A stretch of 64,000 nucleotides of DNA from JABDLO01 sp035327565. GTDB taxonomy: Bacteria; Bacteroidota; Bacteroidia; Chitinophagales; Saprospiraceae. A model generated the notes under the pieces. That model was not told the DNA's origin. It made no database searches and saw nothing but the letters and a program-made list of their open reading frames with translations. Below are positions 44,113 through 53,058 of the stretch, in pieces. The stretch's first letter is position 1, and each line of letters begins with the position of its first letter. The DNA lies in NCBI GenBank assembly GCA_035327565.1, contig DAOLDB010000015.1, positions 1 through 64,000 on the forward strand. Reading direction: 5' to 3'. Both the position numbers and the translations under genes were made by a program.

Positions 44113-44748
44113 GTGAATATACATTGCTTTACTTTTAATGACTTTTCAGAAAACACTTATATCCTTTGGGATGAAACCGGAGAATGTATCATTGTAGATC
44201 CGGGTTGTCACAATACATATGAAAGGGAGGAATTCATTGACTTTATTGATGTAATGAAATTGAATCCAGTGATTTTAGTCAATACGCATTGTCATATTGA
44301 TCATGTTCTGGGAAACCGGTTTGTGAGCGAAAAATATCAATTAAATCTTCAAGCGCACCGGTTGGAAGAGGCGGTATTAAAGTCATGCCTTCAGATATCT
44401 CATATGTATGGAATTCCTTATGACCCCTCACCCTCTATCGGAGTATATCTCCGCGAGAATGATGTGATCTCATTTGGAAAATCAAACCTTTCCATTTTAT
44501 TTACTCCCGGGCATTCACCTGGTAGTATCTGTCTGCATCATTCAGAAAAGCATATGTTGATTGGTGGAGATGTATTATTTTACAACAGTATTGGCAGGAC
44601 AGATTTGCCCGGAGGGGATTATAATACACTGATGGCTTCGATCAGAGATAAAATTTTTACACTGAAAGATCATACCGTTGTTTATCCCGGACATGGGCCC
44701 AAAACTACTGTAGGGTATGAAAAAGCATATAATCCATTTTTTCATTAA
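44113..44748 (+). CDS. MBL-fold metallo-hydrolase, glyoxalase II-like
   Basis: A 211-residue metallo-beta-lactamase fold protein with the zinc motif THCHIDH (His59, His61, Asp63, His64), then GHSPGS, GGDVLF and PGHGP. It starts at a GTG. The motif set and size resemble YcbL-type hydroxyacylglutathione hydrolases or related thioesterases; the substrate is not decided. It precedes the mannose-1-phosphate guanylyltransferase gene by about 95 bases. Confidence 0.87.
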   Translation: MNIHCFTFNDFSENTYILWDETGECIIVDPGCHNTYEREEFIDFIDVMKLNPVILVNTHCHIDHVLGNRFVSEKYQLNLQAHRLEEAVLKSCLQISHMYGIPYDPSPSIGVYLRENDVISFGKSNLSILFTPGHSPGSICLHHSEKHMLIGGDVLFYNSIGRTDLPGGDYNTLMASIRDKIFTLKDHTVVYPGHGPKTTVGYEKAYNPFFH

Positions 44749-44843
44749 CTTAAGGGAAGTGTATTTTGAAGAAATAGACTAAAATCCTTTAATTTTACAT
44801 ATTGACTATATTCAGCGATAGCTTAAGGGTTTACACATACAAG

Positions 44844-45938
44844 ATGGAAGAGAAAAACCATTTTATTATTATCATGGCCGGAGGAATAGGTTCCAGATTT
44901 TGGCCCGCCAGCACAAAGGAAAAACCCAAGCAATTTCTTGACATACTGGATACAGGAAAATCTTTGATCCAAATGACGTATGAAAGATGTGTCAAATGGA
45001 TACCTAAAGAAAACATCCTCATATGTACACACATCCATTATTTGAATTTGGTAAAGGAGCATTTACCGGACTTACCGGAAGAAAATATCTTATGTGAACC
45101 CAGCCTGAATAATACGGCTCCTTGTATTGCCTATGCTGCTTTGAAGATACAGGCAAAAGCAGGTAACGCAGTACTTGCTGTTATTCCCTCTGATCATATC
45201 ATCCTCGATGAAGAACAATTTCAGAGAACTTTAAGACAGGCATTTTATTTTGCGAGACAAGAAAAAGCCATTGTTACTCTGGGTATCAAGCCCCTGCGAC
45301 CAGATACTGGATATGGCTACATCGAAATACAATGCGAATGTGCAGGTACTTCAGATGAAAAATTGGATGACCCCAGTGTAGGCATATGCAAAGTCAAATC
45401 ATTCAAAGAAAAACCTGATCAAGAAACGGCAGAAAAATATATTCAGTCCGGTCAACATCTCTGGAATGCTGGAATGTTTGTGTGGCAAGCAGAAACCATA
45501 TTGGAAGCTTTTCGGCAGCATGCATCCGATATTCTGAATATTCTCCTTACAGAGCCAGGGAGAATTGGAAGTGAAGAGGAAAAAGAATATTTGAGTCGTG
45601 TATATCCCTTTACCAGAAAGGTATCTATTGATTATGCCATTCTGGAAAAAGCAGATAATGTTTATACACTCCCTGCCGATATGGGCTGGAGTGATCTCGG
45701 CACCTGGGCGAGTCTCTACGCCTATGTTTCAACTCAGAATACAGAAAACGTGGTGCGATCAGGTCGACGAGTCATCGAAGAATCGAGTGGAAATATTATA
45801 AGAATACCAGACAATAAATCATTGATATTAAGAGGATTAAGAAATTTTATCGTAGTGGACGAGGGCAATGCTTTATTGATTTATCCAATAGAGAAAGAAC
45901 AGGAAATAAAAGAATCATTAAAAAAACTGGAAAATTAA
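44844..45938 (+). CDS. manC: Mannose-1-phosphate guanylyltransferase
   Basis: A 364-residue nucleotidyltransferase that makes GDP-mannose for surface glycans. Motifs: MAGGIGSRFWPASTKEKPKQF, VIPSDHII, GYGYIEIQ, FKEKPD, LWNAGMFVW and SIDYAILEKADNVYTLPADMGWSDLGTW. The start at ATG 44844 puts the nucleotide loop ten residues from the N-terminus; an earlier TTG would add an ill-fitting leader. It lacks the phosphomannose isomerase cupin found in longer two-domain forms. Head of the polysaccharide gene group. Confidence 0.93.
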   Translation: MEEKNHFIIIMAGGIGSRFWPASTKEKPKQFLDILDTGKSLIQMTYERCVKWIPKENILICTHIHYLNLVKEHLPDLPEENILCEPSLNNTAPCIAYAALKIQAKAGNAVLAVIPSDHIILDEEQFQRTLRQAFYFARQEKAIVTLGIKPLRPDTGYGYIEIQCECAGTSDEKLDDPSVGICKVKSFKEKPDQETAEKYIQSGQHLWNAGMFVWQAETILEAFRQHASDILNILLTEPGRIGSEEEKEYLSRVYPFTRKVSIDYAILEKADNVYTLPADMGWSDLGTWASLYAYVSTQNTENVVRSGRRVIEESSGNIIRIPDNKSLILRGLRNFIVVDEGNALLIYPIEKEQEIKESLKKLEN

Positions 45939-46027
45939 AAGTAGTGTAATTGCATTATAAAATCATGAATGCACTAATTGTAATTCAAACAATATTTACA
46001 TTGCATGACTAGAAACCAAGCAACTGC

Positions 46028-47167
46028 ATGCAGAAAAAGGTTAAAACGATCGTTATTGTAGCCAATTGTACCTGGAACATTTTTCAGTTTAGATTAAATA
46101 TCATAGACAGACTGATCAGAGATGGATACAAAGTAATCGTTATAGCACCTATTGATGAATATATCGTTTACAGGGAAAATTTTCCTGAAGTGAGACATAT
46201 CGGGCTGAGAACTTTCAGCCGAAGTGGGGTGAATCCGGTCAGGGACCTAATGCTCATTCTTGAATTGATCAGGAAGTACAAAAAGCTAAAACCAGACCTC
46301 GTTCTACATTATACAGCAAAACCCAATATATATGGGGGATCGGCAGCATATGTTTTGGGTATTCCTTCCATAGCAGTGATTACCGGGCTGGGATACGCTT
46401 TTATCAATAAAGGGGTGATCAATAAAGTAACCCGTATTTTGTATAAGTGGACTTCAGGTTTTCATCAGAAAATGATTTTTGAGAACGCTGATGACCTGGG
46501 CCTATTTATTGATCTAAACATAGCCCGACCAGGTATTTCAATGGCGGTCAAAGGGTGTGGGGTGGATCTGGATTATTACAGACCTGTAGCTTTCAAAGCA
46601 CATCCCAATGTGGTGTTTACTTTTATAGGACGAATTTTGTACGATAAAGGAATTCGTGAATTTGTAGAAGCTGCCAAAATCATACAAAGTAAAATGCCCG
46701 GCAAGGCAGCATTTTGGGTGGTTGGCGAAATGGACAAAGAGAATCCTTCGAAAATAAATCGGGAAGAATTTAATCAATGGATTCACGATGGGATTATTGA
46801 ATACCTGGGTTTTTCTCTTGACATCAAATCTATCATTAAAAAATCTCATTGTGTAGTACTGCCCTCTTACAGGGAAGGAATGCCCCGTACTATACTGGAA
46901 GCTATGGCAATGGGAAGGCCGGTAATAACTACCCAAACAGCAGGATGCAGGGAAACGGTAGATGAAGAATTGACAGGGTATTTGGTTGAAGCACGCAACA
47001 CGATAGCATTGGTAAGTGCTTTGGAAAAATTTCTTTCTTTACCGGCAGAGGCAATGATTGAAATGGGAAGATTGGCTAGAATAAAAGCGGAGAATGAATT
47101 CGATGATGAAATTATCGCTCAGCAATACAGCCATTTAATCAGCAACATTCTTAACAAGGGGGCTTAA
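46028..47167 (+). CDS. GT4 glycosyltransferase
   Basis: A 379-residue GT-B fold glycosyltransferase family 4 protein. N-terminal WNIFQFRLNIIDRLIRDGYKVIVIAP leads to the nucleotide-sugar half with FIGRILYDKGIREFVEAA and the E-x7-E-like CVVLPSYREGMPRTILEAMAMGRPVITT. This arrangement is typical of capsule and O-antigen transferases that act on GDP- or UDP-sugars in the cytoplasm. It follows manC, consistent with GDP-mannose use (inference). Confidence 0.9.
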   Translation: MQKKVKTIVIVANCTWNIFQFRLNIIDRLIRDGYKVIVIAPIDEYIVYRENFPEVRHIGLRTFSRSGVNPVRDLMLILELIRKYKKLKPDLVLHYTAKPNIYGGSAAYVLGIPSIAVITGLGYAFINKGVINKVTRILYKWTSGFHQKMIFENADDLGLFIDLNIARPGISMAVKGCGVDLDYYRPVAFKAHPNVVFTFIGRILYDKGIREFVEAAKIIQSKMPGKAAFWVVGEMDKENPSKINREEFNQWIHDGIIEYLGFSLDIKSIIKKSHCVVLPSYREGMPRTILEAMAMGRPVITTQTAGCRETVDEELTGYLVEARNTIALVSALEKFLSLPAEAMIEMGRLARIKAENEFDDEIIAQQYSHLISNILNKGA

Positions 47168-47220
47168 AAAAAGCCAATCGAAGATTCCTAATCAAGATTC
47201 AATGAGCACACTTTGAATAT

Positions 47221-47454
47221 TTACTGAGAATAATGTTCTCTAGGAATAATCGGCGGATTCCGTAGAAGGATAAACAGAGTAATTGAGGTCTTGATGCTAT
47301 GAAAGGGCTCTTTCCCGTTCGGGACTTTATATAGGTAGAAATTCAGGTCCATAGGCTTTTCTGCATAATTTTTATCCGCACATGCCGAACGTGAAGTCAT
47401 AGAGACAAGATGGGGGTGGCCATTTGAATGCTCTTGTTTATTGTATAAAAGCAT
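47221..47454 (-). CDS. Doubtful 77-aa frame
   Basis: An ATG-started frame between two glycosyltransferase genes that are in opposite directions. The product (MLLYNKQEHSNGHPHLVSM, then DLNFYLYKVPNGKEP) has no recognised family, no signal peptide and slightly higher GC than its surroundings. It could be a small protein or a short remnant of imported DNA. The rest of the 308-base gap between the genes shows nothing. Confidence 0.25.
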   Translation of the reverse strand: MLLYNKQEHSNGHPHLVSMTSRSACADKNYAEKPMDLNFYLYKVPNGKEPFHSIKTSITLFILLRNPPIIPREHYSQ

Positions 47455-47475
47455 TAATATTTATTCAACAATGAT

Positions 47476-48615
47476 TTATTGGACCACTTCTAAAACACGT
47501 TTCATTTGTTCTTTCCATGACAACAGGAGACTTGCCTCTTTTCTTATTTTAACTGGCAGATTCTCCTCATACTCCAAAATCAGATGTTCCCACCATAAAA
47601 CAACTGCATGAATATCGATGGGATCTTCAGAAGCCGCAACCTTTAGAGCATAGAAGGAATGTTCAAATGATGCATCATAGTCAGCATAAATGAAAGGAAT
47701 GCCACGGGCGCTAAATTCACGGTGTTTTAAAGCGCTTACTTTGCTAAGATTTTTTCTATATGCAGCGAGCGAACCAATGGCTACGTCTGCACGATTAAAT
47801 AGTTCGTTTAATTCAGCATCCGATTGAGGGCCATGGAATCGGATAAATGCTTCCAAACCATGATGAGTTACTAAACTTCTTAAAACAGAATATTCCGCGC
47901 CAGACCCCACGATGTCAAGAGTGACCTGAAGAGATCCTGAAGCGTTTCCGGTATAAGCAAAGTGCATACCTTTGATCAACCGATCCAAGCCATACCATCT
48001 CCACAAGCTACCGCATGCGATCATTCGCATTGATCCCTTTTTTATGCTTGAACTTTTTACTTCATAAGAACCAACTTCTATTCCATTATCAAGGCATATA
48101 TAAGGCATGGTGTCTGTGAATGCCTTGCCAGCAATCACTACTAAAAGATCAAAGAATGTGACTGACCGATGGCAAAACCAGCGCTCTAACCGCATAAGAA
48201 CGGATGAATGAATTCCAGATACTTCCAAAGCATAAGGATAGGTCGGAAATTCAAGGATCATTTTGACATCTGTATTCGCTCTTTTTATTTCCTTCCACAA
48301 CTTCCAGGTAAATGGGCTGGAAAAAAAATATCTAGCATATATCATATCAAAAACATGAAGCCTGTTTATCAGGAAAATAGAATGACAAAATTGAATATGA
48401 TGCACTATAAAAGAGGGAATCAGAAAGGCAAAAGGAAGGCTTTTCACTTTGATTCTGATATCGTTCAGAAAAAATCCTGTTTGGCAGAAATATAAAAGCC
48501 AAACCTGATGACCTAATGATTCAAGGGCTGCTTTTTGATGCAGAGTTTTTAGCCATACTCCTTTGTGTTCTGGAATATCTGGGGAGGTTTTGCTGATCAG
48601 TAAAATCCTGGCCAT
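47476..48615 (-). CDS. Glycosyltransferase, GT4-like
   Basis: A 379-residue GT-B type protein. N-terminal ILLISKTSPDIPEHKGVWLKTLHQKA with a hydrophobic stretch near residue 60-75, a short sugar-nucleotide half (MIACGSLWRWYGLDRLIKGM, IRFHGPQSDAELNELF) and a weaker EYS type region (REFSARGIPFIY). The last gene of a four-gene minus-strand block. The start overlaps the upstream deacetylase-like gene by 19 bases, implying coupled translation. Confidence 0.8.
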   Translation of the reverse strand: MARILLISKTSPDIPEHKGVWLKTLHQKAALESLGHQVWLLYFCQTGFFLNDIRIKVKSLPFAFLIPSFIVHHIQFCHSIFLINRLHVFDMIYARYFFSSPFTWKLWKEIKRANTDVKMILEFPTYPYALEVSGIHSSVLMRLERWFCHRSVTFFDLLVVIAGKAFTDTMPYICLDNGIEVGSYEVKSSSIKKGSMRMIACGSLWRWYGLDRLIKGMHFAYTGNASGSLQVTLDIVGSGAEYSVLRSLVTHHGLEAFIRFHGPQSDAELNELFNRADVAIGSLAAYRKNLSKVSALKHREFSARGIPFIYADYDASFEHSFYALKVAASEDPIDIHAVVLWWEHLILEYEENLPVKIRKEASLLLSWKEQMKRVLEVVQ

Positions 48616-49952
48616 TCGTTATACAATTGGATCACTCTTTCTTTAAATGATATGCCTCGCATTTCTGCCTCATCGTGAAAGGAATTATGAAAATTACAAA
48701 CTATCCGTGTGTATTCCTTATTTTTTCTAAAAAAGCGATCAAAAATATCTTCAAACCTTTCTTGACTATCCAAAGATTCATGTAAACAAGCACTGTCCAT
48801 AAATACCAAAGGAGATTCTATTAATTCACATTCTTTTTCCATTGTAAAATTATATAAAGGATAATCAAAACCGGTGCCGCATCGGAAGCCCACCCTGCGC
48901 GCAAATCCAAGACTAGAGTCTTTTTTAATGCCTGATTTTAGTAATAAAATTGGGGTAACTCTGATGTCAAAGTTTAGAAAGTGCTGACGACTGATGTTTA
49001 TATTCATACCTGTAACATCTTCTAATAATTGCTTTTCTGCGATGATCATGGAGAGTTGATTCCAGGAATCGAATGAGGGGTGAATACCCACAGAGTAATG
49101 AGTATTTTTTGTCCATTGAATTAAATCCAAAAATAGTGGATGATCCAGAGATAAGGGTGTATCCCAACGGTGATTCCCTCCCACAAGCAGGTACAATTCT
49201 TTTGGAATCCCGGGGTTGTTGTTTAATAACCATGAAAAAGTGTTGTAAGGATCAACACCTTTTTTAAGGTAAGTTATAAACTGTTTTGTGAGTAAGGAAT
49301 AACCTTGCAGGGATTGGCGGTGGAGGAGGTGCCCCCCTAATTTGCGAAAAAGAGTAAATGGTGAAGTCCACTTGGTCAATATATCAATATCATGTGTTAT
49401 GGATAGTGTAGTAGGCCTTATTACTTTTTTGCCAGTGAACCATTCTGCCAAAAATGCAATCAGATGATCGACAACAGGTGTTTTACTTGTTCCTGACCGG
49501 ACGGTTAGTAATTGATTTTCAAAATCATGTATGGATTTAGCATCGTTGGGTCTGATAATTTCTAGTTCTTCGAATCGCGACAAATGAAAAAAAACTACTT
49601 CAAATATATCAAAAGGCAAATGGCGATTACTGATTTCCAAAGGGGTTGTTGATGCGGAATAGGAAAGTGCAAATAAAGGCAATCGCCAACCTACTATATT
49701 TCGATGCACCCAACCGGATATATTATCAGGAATTTTGTACCTGAAGAAGAAATTTTGTCTTTCAATAGTAATAGATTCACAAGAGGGAAAACCTTCCTTA
49801 TATTGGATAGTCTTATCGGCACCTTCCGGTTGATTGAGCTTGATAATAATGTCCCTAGGAAATAAAGCATGATTATTTATACGCGCAACAGTATATAAAA
49901 AACGACTTGGGAATACAATTGACTGAAGGTCCGTTTCAATATTTACTATCAT
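48597..49952 (-). CDS. Polysaccharide deacetylase-like protein
   Basis: A 451-residue protein with the NodB-homology start motif ITHDIDIL near residue 187 and a later histidine motif GIHPSFDSWN, the metal and catalytic positions of polysaccharide deacetylases. N-terminal 150 residues are beta-rich and not recognised; no signal peptide is seen. The start ATG 49952 overlaps the stop of the upstream gene as ATGA. Similar proteins occur in surface-polysaccharide clusters of Bacteroidota. Confidence 0.8.
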   Translation of the reverse strand: MIVNIETDLQSIVFPSRFLYTVARINNHALFPRDIIIKLNQPEGADKTIQYKEGFPSCESITIERQNFFFRYKIPDNISGWVHRNIVGWRLPLFALSYSASTTPLEISNRHLPFDIFEVVFFHLSRFEELEIIRPNDAKSIHDFENQLLTVRSGTSKTPVVDHLIAFLAEWFTGKKVIRPTTLSITHDIDILTKWTSPFTLFRKLGGHLLHRQSLQGYSLLTKQFITYLKKGVDPYNTFSWLLNNNPGIPKELYLLVGGNHRWDTPLSLDHPLFLDLIQWTKNTHYSVGIHPSFDSWNQLSMIIAEKQLLEDVTGMNINISRQHFLNFDIRVTPILLLKSGIKKDSSLGFARRVGFRCGTGFDYPLYNFTMEKECELIESPLVFMDSACLHESLDSQERFEDIFDRFFRKNKEYTRIVCNFHNSFHDEAEMRGISFKERVIQLYNEWPGFY

Positions 49953-50896
49953 CTTCCCAAAGCCGTTCTTGCCAGTGTGATTAATCTGTTTTTGTCTTTC
50001 CAAATTTTATAATAGGGTGTCCGAAAACCCCCAAAATGTCGAAAGACAGGCTCAATATTAGGAAGCATGCTTCCTTCAAAATTATAGGTAGAAACAAACG
50101 CAGAAGTTATATTGATAGAATGCCAGATCAGCCATTGTATTGCACCATGCATTTCCATCCTGTCGTCCATTCCCATGATCAAATTATAAGCGCAATCCTG
50201 ATCCCAAACAACAAGTATTCCAGCGCACATTTTATTTTCTGCATTTAATGCAAAAATCATTTGACCACAGTTTCTCGTTTTTATCGCATCCACTAATGCA
50301 TTTAACAACTCCTGAGAGTAGGGAATATTTAAGTTTTGACGGTCAAAAGTCCTTTTTTGTAACTCATACAGCTTGTTTGCATCCCATAAACTTACAATAT
50401 TGCCCTGTTTACTAGCCCTGGTTATATCAGTTCTTACTGTGTTTTTCATGCCGGCCCACAAATTTTCTTTATTGGCTATATCATAAAGAATGTATGTATA
50501 TGCTGTGGTTTGAGAATAATTTGCTAAATAAAAAGGATACCAGTTGGTGAAGGTGGGAAGGCATTTACACCCCAGATAATTAAATGCCGGAAGCTGACCG
50601 ATTAAATCCTTTAATATTCGGTTTTCTCTGGAATACACAGCAAAATTTAGTGTTTTATGACTGGCGCTGATCCATGGGCCAAGATATGGAGTAAGGGGGG
50701 GCATCCTACTGATATTCATCCCCCATTTTCTTTCGACCGCCATTGGCAACACCCCAATGATTTCATCATTTTTATCAAAACTCAATACCACATCCCAACT
50801 TCCGGCTGTGACTATATCCAGCCACCAAGGCTGGTGAAACAAAGGAGCTTTGAGGTTTTCTCCTGTCCTTGTTATATATAATTCTTTAGCGGTCAT
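49949..50896 (-). CDS. FemAB/GNAT-like acyltransferase
   Basis: A 315-residue protein with a two-part GNAT-like layout of the CelD/BioF2 or FemAB type: an N-terminal YITRTGENLKAPLFHQPWWLDIV, then RMPPLTPYLGPWIS, IVSLWDANKLYELQKRTFDRQNL and the later MCAGILVVWDQDCAYNLIMGMD. Such enzymes add acyl or aminoacyl groups to cell-surface precursors. The middle of the four-gene block. It overlaps its downstream gene by 4 bases. Confidence 0.72.
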   Translation of the reverse strand: MTAKELYITRTGENLKAPLFHQPWWLDIVTAGSWDVVLSFDKNDEIIGVLPMAVERKWGMNISRMPPLTPYLGPWISASHKTLNFAVYSRENRILKDLIGQLPAFNYLGCKCLPTFTNWYPFYLANYSQTTAYTYILYDIANKENLWAGMKNTVRTDITRASKQGNIVSLWDANKLYELQKRTFDRQNLNIPYSQELLNALVDAIKTRNCGQMIFALNAENKMCAGILVVWDQDCAYNLIMGMDDRMEMHGAIQWLIWHSINITSAFVSTYNFEGSMLPNIEPVFRHFGGFRTPYYKIWKDKNRLITLARTALGR

Positions 50897-50943
50897 AGTA
50901 TGAAATGAGTGTAGGACAATGTCTTCATGTATACATCATTTTT

Positions 50944-52110
50944 CTAATGTTTTAAATGAAATGTAGAAAGATATTCATTTGCGGCCAATTCCTTATTAAA
51001 AATTATGGTATGGCTGGATTCAGTGGTTTTTATTTGGTTGTAAGTTTTGTTTCTCATCCATTTATTAATCAGCGTGGTTAATTCCATTTCATTGGAATAA
51101 GGTATCAATGTATTTTCTAATCCCTCAGGAATGATATAGGAATAAGAGATTAAAGCGGGAATGGCAAACCGGACAGCATCCAGTACGGTTCCTGACAATG
51201 CCGATGCACCAAACCATTCCTTTATTGGACCGTATCGCTTCCATTTTTTAAGGGGAATTATCAGAAAATCAGATTGCAATAGATGTTCATTATATTCTTT
51301 TTGGGGAATAAATTCAGCAAAAGTGGTAATGTTTATGTTATTATGCTTATTCAGGATTTCATTCATGCGATTTTTCCACTTTTTTGGAATTTGTTTACCT
51401 GCTTTTCCAAGGAATACAATTTCTATATCTTCATTGAATTGTACGTTAAACAAAGCATTGAACAATGTGTCATAATCCCGCCCTTTGTCTGAAAAAGTGC
51501 CTGGAATAGTTATTTTAATGGGAGTTGAATGTTTTGTTGCATAGGGCTTTTCGTAAACCAATATTTGAAAAACCAATGGCTTTACGGGGGAGTAATATTT
51601 CTTATGAAGAAAATAATGCATTACTTCATTGGATGGAAGTAGAATCCGATTAAAACCAGAAATCCGTTTATGTGACTTTAATTCTATTAGAGCAGGCAGG
51701 AATTTTATAATTCTGAGAATGTTTTCCACAGTACTCAAATCCAAATTCCCAATGGGGTCAAAAACCGTGTGAAGATTATGGATCAATACAGATTGAGGGC
51801 AAGGAATTTCAGGAATATTAATTCTTTTTGCTAAGAAAGGGTATGAAGTCCAAATCACATCTGCACAGCATTTGAATTGAGGAAGGTGATTTTCAATGCA
51901 ATTATAAATTTCACCCGGAGTCCTGCAAATAAACCATTCTATGTTTTGATAATCATATAAATCATATAGTGAATTAGATACGACAGAAGAAGTAAATACT
52001 TTTAACTTTATGTGCTGACAATGAAGAGAAAGTATGAAAGAACGAAGCACTTCTGCATGAAGTTCCGGTTCAATTAAAGCAATAATCACTGAGCTGTCCT
52101 TTACTTCCAT
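50944..52110 (-). CDS. Putative glycosyltransferase, GT-B-like
   Basis: A 389-residue protein starting at ATG 52110 (a TTG two codons earlier is possible). The C-terminal half has PGTFSDKGRDYDTLFNALF and a GKAGKQIPKKW segment, typical of a sugar-nucleotide-binding Rossmann half, then EFIPQKEYNEHLLQSDFLIIPL. The N-terminal half is less typical. It opens the minus-strand block, 48 bases before the FemAB-like gene, and is divergent from the GT2 gene with only 15 bases between starts. Confidence 0.68.
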   Translation of the reverse strand: MEVKDSSVIIALIEPELHAEVLRSFILSLHCQHIKLKVFTSSVVSNSLYDLYDYQNIEWFICRTPGEIYNCIENHLPQFKCCADVIWTSYPFLAKRINIPEIPCPQSVLIHNLHTVFDPIGNLDLSTVENILRIIKFLPALIELKSHKRISGFNRILLPSNEVMHYFLHKKYYSPVKPLVFQILVYEKPYATKHSTPIKITIPGTFSDKGRDYDTLFNALFNVQFNEDIEIVFLGKAGKQIPKKWKNRMNEILNKHNNINITTFAEFIPQKEYNEHLLQSDFLIIPLKKWKRYGPIKEWFGASALSGTVLDAVRFAIPALISYSYIIPEGLENTLIPYSNEMELTTLINKWMRNKTYNQIKTTESSHTIIFNKELAANEYLSTFHLKH

Positions 52111-52125
52111 AATCAAAAATATAAA

Positions 52126-53052
52126 ATGTCAAAAAGTGAACCATACTTTTCTATTATTATTCCGGCCTATAACCGGCCTCATTTGCTAAGAGAATGCCTC
52201 CAAAGTATTGTACATCAATCTTTTGATGACTGGGAAGCTTTGGTGGTGGATGATGGGTCGGAAGAAAGCTTATATCCTGTCATAGAGGAAATCAATGACT
52301 CCAGGATAAAATACATAAGACAGGAACATCTGGAAAGAAGTATTGCGCGAAATAAAGGAATTGAAGAGTCCAAAGGGCGGTTTTTGTGCTTCATGGATGA
52401 CGATGATCTATTGTTGCCTCATTATCTACAGGTATTTGAAAAGGAAATATCTAAAAGTTTGGAGCCACGTATTCTACGTGCTGGATTTTTGCGATTAGAG
52501 AACGGAAAAACCCGGAAAATGCCATTATATCAGTCATCAAAACACAAACATCCTGCACGTTTTATGGTACAAAATATGGCACAGGTGATGACAATGTGCT
52601 TCAAGAGGGAGTTTCTGGAGGAAGACCGCTTTCCTGATGAATTTCCTCACTGGCAGGATACCCATCTCTTTTTAAGGCTGGTAAGTAAGTATCCGTTCAT
52701 TCAATTGAATGAATATACCAGTATATACAGAATCCACGACCAAAGACAATCGATCATAGCCCTCAGGCCTGAAAATATAATGGAGAGAGCGAAACTCAAT
52801 ACGGCGGCTATTCATGATTTTTTTACAAAATACAAAGGGATTATTCAATTCATTTTACCTGAAAACACCTGCCGGTACCTGATCGCAGAAAAGTATTTGC
52901 AGTATGCCCTTAATGATATGGTGGTCAACGGGGGGGGTCATGAAAATGAATTTATCAGGAATTCATTAAAAGCGCATATTTCTTTTCGTTTTATTAAATA
53001 CTATATGCAGATTTTATGGCAAAAAATCCGCATATTTATTAAAAAAATTTAG
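52126..53052 (+). CDS. GT2 glycosyltransferase
   Basis: A 308-residue GT-A family 2 enzyme. FSIIIPAYNRPHLLRECLQSIVHQSFDDWEALVVDDGS is the classic N-terminus, with the metal DxD-like MDDDDL at about residue 91 and a later acidic HWQDTHLFLRLVSKY. It lacks membrane helices. Convergent with the sortase gene, ending 6 bases from it. Confidence 0.9.
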   Translation: MSKSEPYFSIIIPAYNRPHLLRECLQSIVHQSFDDWEALVVDDGSEESLYPVIEEINDSRIKYIRQEHLERSIARNKGIEESKGRFLCFMDDDDLLLPHYLQVFEKEISKSLEPRILRAGFLRLENGKTRKMPLYQSSKHKHPARFMVQNMAQVMTMCFKREFLEEDRFPDEFPHWQDTHLFLRLVSKYPFIQLNEYTSIYRIHDQRQSIIALRPENIMERAKLNTAAIHDFFTKYKGIIQFILPENTCRYLIAEKYLQYALNDMVVNGGGHENEFIRNSLKAHISFRFIKYYMQILWQKIRIFIKKI

Positions 53053-53058
53053 TATCTT

